This document shows positions 29,493-36,411 of a stretch of 64,000 nt of DNA, piece by piece. Origin of the DNA: Prasinococcaceae sp. CCMP 1430 (Eukaryota > Prasinodermophyta > Palmophyllophyceae > Prasinococcales > Prasinococcaceae). The stretch covers positions 617,218-681,217 of the forward strand of contig RQSC01000015.1 in assembly GCA_013416795.1 (NCBI GenBank), given 5' to 3'. The notes under the pieces are model-generated. The model saw nothing but the letters and a program-made list of their open reading frames with translations, was not told the DNA's origin and ran no database searches. Within the stretch, counting starts at the first letter, position 1. Every line of letters begins with the position of its first letter. Both the position numbers and the translations under genes were made by a program.

Positions 29493-30713
29493 CGCTCCCG
29501 CGCCGGCGCTCCCGCCGAAACCGCCGCCGCCGATACCGCAGGGAGACGCGCGCGGCGTCGCGCCGCCGCGCCCGCGCGCGCTCTTTCGCGCCCCGCCCCC
29601 GCGTTTCCCGGAACGCCCGCACCAATTGCACGCCCCCGCGTTTTCCCCCCCGGGGCCCGCCCAGCGCCGCGCGCCCGGAAAAATTCTCCCTCGACAATCG
29701 CCCAAATGCCCGAAAAAGCGGATTCCGCGCATTTCGGCGCGGTGCGGGCGCTGTCCGCGCCCCGGCGGCTGCGGGCGTGCGGCTGCGGCGGGTTTTTGGT
29801 CGTGGCCGGCACGCACGCGAGGTGCGAGTGCGAGTGGGGTGGTGGGCGGGGCGGCGTTGGGCCGGGCCGGGCGCGCACCGCACGAGCGCGCCGCGCCGCG
29901 CCGACAGCCACTCGCTGACCACTGCACACCCAGCAACGGGGAGAGGGGGGGGAGGTGGCCGACGAGCAAGCGAGCCAGCGGCTGGCTGGCTGGCTGACGA
30001 AGTGCGCGGCGGTCCGACGACGAGGATGCGTGAAAGCCCAAGCAGAGGAGGGGAGGGCGGGGTTCCCGGGGCGGGGGTGGGGTGTGCGAATGCGAGCGAG
30101 GGGAGGGAGAGGTGACGGCCGAAGCTTTGGGGAGGGGTGGTACCGGGACCGGCGTAGGGGATGGGGACGGGGCGCGCGACGAGGGAAAAGCTGCGACGCC
30201 TGGCGGAGGGGACACGCACGGCGCCTGGCTACGGCGAGCACCTCGCACGTCACGTCCCGCCGCGGGACCCCACGGACACGACGTTTGGGTTTTACGGATA
30301 TTCCAGATCGAAATGCGTTCTGTGCTTTCAGCAGATGGTACGGTATAATCATATGTTTAAAAGCGTTGGGGACGCGGTGAGACGTGAGCACATGCGGCAA
30401 CGCAAATTTTAGGTTTGATTTAGGGCCTGCTTGTGATGCTGCGGCCGCATGCGGGGACACGCATTTGCGACGGGGGAACCGATGTTTGAATGGGGTGCGC
30501 CTGCGCGTGGGTGCGTGCGGGGAGGGGGGGGGCGCACACGCACACGGCAGGACAGCAGGGAGTGGGGGAGGAGGTCGATCGCGCGCTCTTCGTGGTGCCA
30601 CACTGCGGAGGGCGCGCGGGAAGAGCTAGTGACGGGCCGGGGGGGGGAAGGAGGGGTGAGTGGGGTCGATCGCGCGGCGCCTCGCTCGACCGCGTGTGCC
30701 GCGCGCCCGCGAG
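29493..30713. promoter_or_regulatory. Divergent 5' region of DEAH helicase and DYNC2LI1
   Basis: Both genes are transcribed outward from here. The helicase side (29493-30130) is GC-rich and may include an upstream ATG of that protein. At 30290-30420 lies a distinctly AT-richer island (GGTATAATCATATGTTTAAA at about 30341), the best candidate core promoter. G-runs of six to nine bases occur at 30524-30532 and 30640-30648. No separate gene is supported. Confidence 0.45.
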
Positions 30714-31856
30714 ATGGTGGCGCCCGCTGCGGCTGCGCCCGCCGCGGAGAGCGCAAAGCCCGACGTGTGGACCGCGGCGGCGGCGGCGGCCAAGGCGGGC
30801 GCGCGTGACAGGCCAGACGCGGCGGTGTACGTCGTCGGGGCAGGGCGGGGCGGCAAGTCGACGCTCGTGCAGCGCTTCCTCTCAGCGGACAAGGCCGATG
30901 CGCCGCGACCGACTGCGCACGTCGAGTACACCTTCGGCCGGCGCGCGGCGGCGGGTTCTGTCGAGCGCAAGGACGTTGCACACATATGGGAGGTGGCCGG
31001 CTCGGACGAGCTGCAGGCCGAGTTCGCCGCTGCAGATCACTCATTCCTGCCCCTTTCCGCGCTCGCCACGGCGGTCGTCGTCATCGTCGTTGACTTGAGC
31101 GCTCCAGGCGACGTGCTGCCCACGCTCGAGCGATGGCTCGGACGCGTGCGGGCACGCCTCGACGCTGCATACGCGCGCCTGCGCCGGCGCGGCTCCAAGC
31201 TGCCCGACCAGCTGCTGTCCCGCGCTCGAAAGCTCTTCGGCGCGGCGCACGAGGACAGAGACGCGGTGCAGCACTTCGGAATACAGGTGGTGGTCGTTGC
31301 CACAAAGTATGACACCTTCATGGAAAGGGACGCCGAGTCGAAGAAGGTGATGACGCGAGCTCTGCGCTACTTCTGCCACACGAATGGATGCGGGTTGGTG
31401 ATGATCGGCGGCCTCGGGGGGGCAGCGGGCGGCAGCGGGGAGGGGGGGGTCAACGGCGGCGCCGCGAGCGCCGGTCTGACGCCGGCGCTGCGGCAACAAC
31501 TCGTGCATTATCGCGCGCTGCTCAACCACCTGGTGTTCCACACGGCCCCGCTGCGCGTGGCGGAGGGCGACCATAACAAGCCCGTCACTGTGCCTGTGGG
31601 CGCAGACAAGCTGCGCGCGATAGGCAAGCCAAAGGGTGGAGGCGAAGGGCACGCGGGGTGGCGTGCGCTCGTGGAGCAGTACTTTCCGCCGTCGGCAGAC
31701 GCCGAGCCGCGCGAGGAGGCGAGGTACACCATCGACGAGGACAAGTACGCCGAGGAGGAGATTGACATGTTGCGCTCACACAAGGACGCGGAGCTCGCGT
31801 CGGTGCTCAGGCAGAATCAGGCGGCTGCACAGGCGTCCAAGAGGCGAGCGAGATAG
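30714..31856 (+). CDS. DYNC2LI1: Cytoplasmic dynein 2 light intermediate chain 1
   Basis: DYNC2LI1 (D1bLIC) is a GTPase-fold subunit of the dynein-2 motor that drives retrograde intraflagellar transport. Single exon, 380 residues, ATG 30714, TAG 31854-31856. After an Ala-rich N-terminus comes DVWTAAAAAAKAGARD, then the P-loop YVVGAGRGGKSTLVQRF. HVEYTFGRR and IWEVAGSDEL are the switch-region strands, VVVIVVDLSAPGDVLPTLER the next, and IQVVVVATKYDTF the base-recognition strand in place of NKxD. The later LRYFCHTNGCGLV and the C-terminal YTIDEDKYAEEEIDMLRSHK match family sequence near the end of LIC proteins. The presence of this gene implies a ciliated cell stage. Confidence 0.92.
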   Translation: MVAPAAAAPAAESAKPDVWTAAAAAAKAGARDRPDAAVYVVGAGRGGKSTLVQRFLSADKADAPRPTAHVEYTFGRRAAAGSVERKDVAHIWEVAGSDELQAEFAAADHSFLPLSALATAVVVIVVDLSAPGDVLPTLERWLGRVRARLDAAYARLRRRGSKLPDQLLSRARKLFGAAHEDRDAVQHFGIQVVVVATKYDTFMERDAESKKVMTRALRYFCHTNGCGLVMIGGLGGAAGGSGEGGVNGGAASAGLTPALRQQLVHYRALLNHLVFHTAPLRVAEGDHNKPVTVPVGADKLRAIGKPKGGGEGHAGWRALVEQYFPPSADAEPREEARYTIDEDKYAEEEIDMLRSHKDAELASVLRQNQAAAQASKRRAR

Positions 31857-32094
31857 CGTTGAGCAGAGCACCTTTCACTCCGCGCGCGCGCGCGCTGCGG
31901 CGCGCTGCGCCTCACCCTGCCAGCGTCTGCTCGCTCTTTCCCTGCGCTGGTCTGTATTATCCCTGGATGGACGTGCCCGGGCGCGGGCGTCGAGCGCACG
32001 CGCCCCCCACCTCGCTCTCGCGCGCCTCGCGTCGCGTGGGGCCAAAAGGCTATGTTACAAGACGCGCTGCACGCGCGCGCGTGCGCGTGCGTGC

Positions 32095-33156
32095 TCACGC
32101 GCTCCCGTACATGTGCGTGCAGTTGAACGCGAGCGTCCAGAACAGCACGTACGACACGCCGCCAGCTGTCAGGCCGTCGAGGTACAGCGCCTGCATGAGG
32201 CGGTGCGCAATGGGAGCGCCCGAGGCGACGCCAAAAGAGCGTCAGACGCGAAATGAAAAGCATTGCGTCAGACGGCCCGCAAGCCCCGCGCGAGCAGGCG
32301 CGCAAGGGAGCGAGAGCCAGCATGCGCAGCGATAGCGCAGGCGCGCGCTCGCACCTTGGCGCTATGCGTCACCTGCGCGGGTCTGAAATGCGCCTTCGCG
32401 GCAAGCGCGGCTGAGGCAATCGCCATGAAGACCAAGTAGAATCCCGCACCTGACAAGCCCGTCAGGCCCAGGATGCCCGCGCAAAGCCCGCCGACGATCG
32501 ACATGAGGATGCGGCTACAATGGACGCGGCGAGCGGCGCGAGGCGATGCATGCACCGCAAAGGGTGCGATGGCGCACACCAACGTGAACGCAGCATCCGC
32601 CGGGACGCGCTCGTCAGCGCAGGCACGACGCGCCACGGCAGAGAGTGTGCGCAGGCGCGCGCAGGCGTGCGCGAGGGCACGCCCCAGGGCATGGTTCTGG
32701 ACGCTGGGGGGCAGGGGAACCCTAAGACCAGAGGTGCTGAGCCGCTGCTCGGCGTGCGCTTCGCGCGGCTCACATGTTTGTCGCCACGCGCATGTTGTGC
32801 TGCAGGTTCACCGGATTGTACAGCTTGCGATCGATCGTGCCGTCCGCATTCTGCTTGGACAGCACGACTGCGAGAGCGCGTGCGACAGACAGGGAGAGAG
32901 TGTGGGCGAGACGGGTGGTGGGAAGCGTGTCAGGCCAGAAACGTGGAGGCGACAACGCGCGTGCAGCGCCGCCCGGCGCGCCCAGCCAGCGCGACGCGCG
33001 GCCCATCCGCGCGCGAGCGCACCCTGCCGCCTCGCTGCCATCGCCGCCGTGCCTGGCCTCGGCGCCGGCGCGCCCTGTGGCGGGGGGCGCTCGGGCGGCC
33101 GCGCTGCAGCCCCCGGCGCCACCAGAAAAACAGCATGCCTCCACATCCTGTGCCAT
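32095..33156 (-). CDS. EMC6: ER membrane protein complex subunit 6
   Basis: EMC6 is a small core subunit of the ER insertase for tail-anchored and polytopic membrane proteins. Four exons on the minus strand: 33156-33123 (ATG, MAQDVEACCFS), 32867-32774, 32514-32355 and 32190-32095 (TGA); 127 residues, slightly longer than the usual 110. Phases 1, 2 and 0 agree at each join. Recognition is by the Rab5-interacting-like stretch YNPVNLQHNMRVATN, then MSIVGGLCAGILGLTGLSG, GFYLVFMAIASAALAAKA, and the final DGLTAGGVSYVLFWTLAFN with CTYMYGSA. Homologues read AGILGLTGLYGFIFY and YVLFWTFLYGMVHVY at these places. The first exon is inferred from phase and an ATG, and its donor is GTGGCG, so it is the weakest part. 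Every exon is short, so single-frame scanning misses this gene. Confidence 0.85.
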
Positions 33157-33290
33157 CAGGTACCCCACCTGTTCTTTTCTTCTTGTTTTGACCTTGGTTA
33201 AAAACTCTCCCGTGGTACAGTACGTTATGCAAAGACCATGTGTGTGGCACTTTGCGCGCGTGTCGGCCGCCAGACGGTGCGCGCGGCGCG
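33157..33290. promoter_or_regulatory. 134-bp bidirectional promoter, EMC6 / zinc-ribbon SDR
   Basis: The start codons of EMC6 (-) and the SDR gene (+) are only 134 bp apart. The interval holds a T-rich stretch (TCTTCTTGTTTTGACC), GGTTAAAAACTCTC at about 33197 and the palindrome GTACAGTAC at 33215-33223. It must contain both core promoters if the EMC6 first exon is right. Confidence 0.55.
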
Positions 33291-35351
33291 ATGGCGAGCG
33301 GCGGCTGTGGCGGGGGCGGCCTTCCACCGCGCCCGGCCGCGGAAGCGGCCGCCGCCGCGGAGGCCGCCGCCGCGCTCGATGCCGTCGGCGTGAGTGCTGC
33401 CGACGCCGATGTGGCCGCGCGGGTACTCGAGGCGCTCGTGGCGGCCGAGGAAAGCGCGCTGCGCGCCAAGCCGTTCAAGCGGCTTCGCGGCGGCGCGCTC
33501 AAGCTGGCGGCGCGCATGCGGCTGTACGACGGCAAGAGCCCCGCCGACTTCTCTGAGGCGCGTCAGAACAGGCGCGCGGCCAAGCGCCGGGACGCGCGCG
33601 ACCGCGCTCTTGACAGGCAGCACGTGGACAAGACGTGCGCGCTGCGCGCAAGCCGCTTGCAGCGCCTCGGCGCACTGCACGGCGCCAACGCGCTTGCGAT
33701 GCTGGAGGGCCCCGTCGCTGCTGGCGACGACGCCCACGGTGGCGACGCGGCGAGGTGCGCGCTCCCGCTCATTCCCGACGGAGTCGCGCCAGGCGTCGGC
33801 GTTGCCGCCGACACGCTGCTACTGCGCGAGGGTGGCGCGGACGGCAAGCTCTGTGCGGGAGAGGGGGTCGATGGCGGTGGTGCGCATGCGGGCACCGCTG
33901 GCGCCGATGGCGCCGGCCCAGCTGGGCCCGCGGGCGACGGCGTGGACGCGGATGCGACGAGAAAGCGCCGCATGCTGAATGCCCCCCGCGGCTGCTACAC
34001 GTGCAAGCGTCGCTTCCGCGAGCTGCACCATTTCTACGACCGGCTCTGCCCTGAGTGCGCTGCTCTGAACTGGGCCAAGCGCCATGCCACCGCCGACCTG
34101 CAGGGCCGCTACGCGCTGGTCACCGGCGGGCGCGTGAAGATCGGCTTCCGCGTGGCGCTGCGGCTCCTTCGCTGCGGCGCTGGAGTGGTGGTGACCACGC
34201 GCTTCCCCGCGGACGCAGCGACGCGCTTCGCCGCGCAGGACGACTTCGAGACTTTCCGAGGAAGGCTGCAGGTGATCAGCCTTGACCTGCGCGACCTCAA
34301 GCGCGTACAGCGCTTCACACAGCTGCTCGAGACCCACGTGCCGCACCTCGACATCGTTGTGAACAACGCCTGCCAGACGGTGCGGCGACCACCCGCCTAC
34401 TACAGGCACCTCATGGGGCTCGAGGCGACCGCTAAGGAGTGGCTCGGGGAGGGCGCCACGGATGTGCTCAAGGTGGAGCACTCCAGCTGGCACGGGGGTG
34501 CCGCCATCGAGCGCGGTGCTGCTTCGGGCGGCGAGGCGCTGGAGGCAGCCAGCGATGCCGAGGGTGGGGCGGCCGCCGGGGGGTCGGGTGGGGCCGGCGA
34601 GGGCGCGGGGGCGGTGGCGCGTGAGCAGGGATTGGGCAGCAAATCTGCAGTGGACGCGCTGCACAGCGCGGCACTGAGCCAGGTGCCAGTGCTCGCGAGC
34701 GACACCGCCGCCGCTGCGGAGCACTTTCCCGAGGGCGCCTACGACGTCAACGGCCAGCAAGTGGACCTTCGACCAAAAAACAGCTGGAAGCTGCGCCTGC
34801 ACGAGGTAGATGTGGGTGAGCTGCTCGAGGTGTTGGCCGTCAACGCCGCGAGCCCGTTCGCGCTCAACTCGCAGCTGAAGCCGCTGCTGCTGCGCTCGCC
34901 ACACGAGTATCGATTCGTCGTCAATGTGAGCGCCATGGAGGGCAAGTTCTACCGCAAGAAGACCTCCAACCATCCGCACACCAACATGGCCAAGGCCGCG
35001 CTCAACATGATGACGCACACAAGCGCGGAGGATTACGCCGCGGAGGGCATCTTTATGAACAGTGTGGATACTGGCTGGATCAACGACGAGAATCCGCTGC
35101 CGGACGCCGCTCGCATCGCCAAGGACAACTTCTTTCAAACTCCGATCGACGAGTGCGTGAGCGCGCCCCCACGCGCGCCCCCTCCCACACGACGCGCGCC
35201 ATCGCTGACCCTCGACGCCCGCCGCAGGGAGGATGCCGCCGCGCGCGTGCTGGATCCCGTGCTGGCGTACGCTCACCTCCCCACCGAGGGCTCCGACGAC
35301 CGCCCCCCCTACGGCCTCTTCTGGAAGGACTACAAGGTATCGGAATGGTGA
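33291..35351 (+). CDS. Zinc-ribbon short-chain dehydrogenase/reductase
   Basis: SDR enzymes are NAD(P)-dependent oxidoreductases with a Rossmann fold; the substrate here is unknown. Exon 1 is 33291-35152 and exon 2 35228-35351, joined in phase 2 across a 75-bp intron. Residues 1-230 are Ala/Gly-rich with basic segments. A C-x2-C...C-x2-C zinc ribbon then appears, GCYTCKRRFRELHHFYDRLC and PECAALNWAKR. It leads directly into ALVTGGRVKIGFRVALRLL (cofactor loop, G-x-x-x-K-I-G variant), LDLRDLKRV, and IVVNNACQTVRRPPAYYRHL (NNA motif). FVVNVSAMEGKFY and NMAKAALNMMTHTSAEDYA hold the catalytic Ser and M/Y-x-x-x-K region; here N-M-A-K replaces Y-x-x-x-K, so the usual Tyr is not at its standard place. 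A low-complexity insert of about 80 residues interrupts the fold. The intron length is a multiple of 3 and free of stops, so retention would keep frame. Confidence 0.85.
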   Translation: MASGGCGGGGLPPRPAAEAAAAAEAAAALDAVGVSAADADVAARVLEALVAAEESALRAKPFKRLRGGALKLAARMRLYDGKSPADFSEARQNRRAAKRRDARDRALDRQHVDKTCALRASRLQRLGALHGANALAMLEGPVAAGDDAHGGDAARCALPLIPDGVAPGVGVAADTLLLREGGADGKLCAGEGVDGGGAHAGTAGADGAGPAGPAGDGVDADATRKRRMLNAPRGCYTCKRRFRELHHFYDRLCPECAALNWAKRHATADLQGRYALVTGGRVKIGFRVALRLLRCGAGVVVTTRFPADAATRFAAQDDFETFRGRLQVISLDLRDLKRVQRFTQLLETHVPHLDIVVNNACQTVRRPPAYYRHLMGLEATAKEWLGEGATDVLKVEHSSWHGGAAIERGAASGGEALEAASDAEGGAAAGGSGGAGEGAGAVAREQGLGSKSAVDALHSAALSQVPVLASDTAAAAEHFPEGAYDVNGQQVDLRPKNSWKLRLHEVDVGELLEVLAVNAASPFALNSQLKPLLLRSPHEYRFVVNVSAMEGKFYRKKTSNHPHTNMAKAALNMMTHTSAEDYAAEGIFMNSVDTGWINDENPLPDAARIAKDNFFQTPIDECVSAPPRAPPPTRRAPSLTLDARRREDAAARVLDPVLAYAHLPTEGSDDRPPYGLFWKDYKVSEW

Positions 35352-35392
35352 GCGCTTGTACAGAAAATCATGTCTTACAACACACAGTCGGC

Positions 35393-35938
35393 TCATGGCT
35401 CACTCATAGACGCCCTCCGACGCGCGCTGCGGCGCGGCCTGCCGCCAAAGCGCGTGAGGATGTTGTCCACGCTGTATCGGTCGTCCCTTGCTTCGTCTGA
35501 ATCGCTGCTGGAGCTTGAGCTGCTGCTGCTGCTGCTGCTGCTGCTGTCACTGCTGCTGTCGCTGCTGCTGCTGCTGCCGATGTCGTCGAGCACGGCGGCA
35601 GCCTTGGCGAGCCTGCGCGCTCGCGCCAAGTCCGCGCGCCCACCGCCGGCGGCCGGAGCTTGTTGCGCACGCCAGCCTCGAAGCGCCTCATCTGCGGGCA
35701 GGCCGCCGCACTGCCTCTCGAGCAGCCTTGCCACGTGTTCGGGCGAAGACACTCCCCTCACCTTCAGTCCCAGCGGCAACACGACGGTGTTCGGTCCGGC
35801 CCCGCACTTGCCGAGGCACCCGCAGCCGCTCACGCTGACGCCCTCCGGCGCCATCTGCTGCATCCAATGGAGCGTGTCCCGCGAGCCTTGCCTCTTGCAC
35901 GCCTTGTTGGTGCACACGAGCACCTCGTCGTTCGCCAT
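35393..35938 (-). CDS. Thioredoxin-like [2Fe-2S] ferredoxin with poly-Ser/Asp tail
   Basis: Thioredoxin-like 2Fe-2S ferredoxins carry electrons or regulate respiratory enzymes (NuoE-type fold). The 181-residue protein starts at ATG 35938 with MANDEVLVCTNKACKRQGS. The four cluster cysteines fit Cys-x4-Cys in CTNKAC and the pair in VSGCGCLGKCGAGPNTVVLP. HVARLLERQCGG follows, then RADLARARRLAKAAAVLDDI. The C-terminus has an acidic serine run encoded by a GCT/CTG-type trinucleotide repeat (about 35519-35577), then DRYSVDNILTRFGGRPRRSA. Such a tail is not part of the ferredoxin fold. A transit peptide could be supplied by an upstream exon, since the frame is open upstream of the ATG without another one. 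Its stop is 41 bp from the stop of the convergent SDR gene. Confidence 0.85.
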   Translation of the reverse strand: MANDEVLVCTNKACKRQGSRDTLHWMQQMAPEGVSVSGCGCLGKCGAGPNTVVLPLGLKVRGVSSPEHVARLLERQCGGLPADEALRGWRAQQAPAAGGGRADLARARRLAKAAAVLDDIGSSSSSDSSSDSSSSSSSSSSSSSSDSDEARDDRYSVDNILTRFGGRPRRSARRRASMSEP

Positions 35939-36411
35939 CGGCGCGCCGTCGGCGCCGCCCACGCGCTCGCCAGCCCCGTCCGCCCCCGCCCCCGCCGCGG
36001 GGCGGCGCCTGCGCCCCCCTCGCAGGCGCGCGCGCCGCCTGCGCGCGCGCGCGCCTCGCCCCCGCCATCAAAACGCACCCGCGGGGCGTCACCGAAAAAG
36101 ATCCGGCCCGCGGGGGCGCGCAGAACGGCGCCAGCTCAGCTCGGCCCCAATCTGCGATCCCAACCCGAACCTCGCCCTTTCGACTGGAGTGAGTCTATAG
36201 CCTACAGCACACTTTGTACAGCAACTGAAATCGCATTTAGGCGATATATCAGGTCGACGACGGTCTGAAAACGGCGTTACTTCGGACGGGCGGGCGCGGG
36301 CGCGGCCGCGTTCGGCGGCGGGGCCTCGGTTGCTGCGGGGTGGCTGGCGCCGATCGTCTGCGCGCGCCGGCTGTCTGCGCGTTGTCAGTGTCGGAGCGCT
36401 GCGGGCTCCGC
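35939..36411. other. Intergenic region upstream of ferredoxin, downstream of OSBP
   Basis: It holds one CCATCAAAACGCACC element at about 36065 in the same orientation relative to the ferredoxin gene as the cluster upstream of RPL13A. An AT-richer island follows (36180-36270) with TTTGTACAGCAACTG. No gene is supported. Confidence 0.45.
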
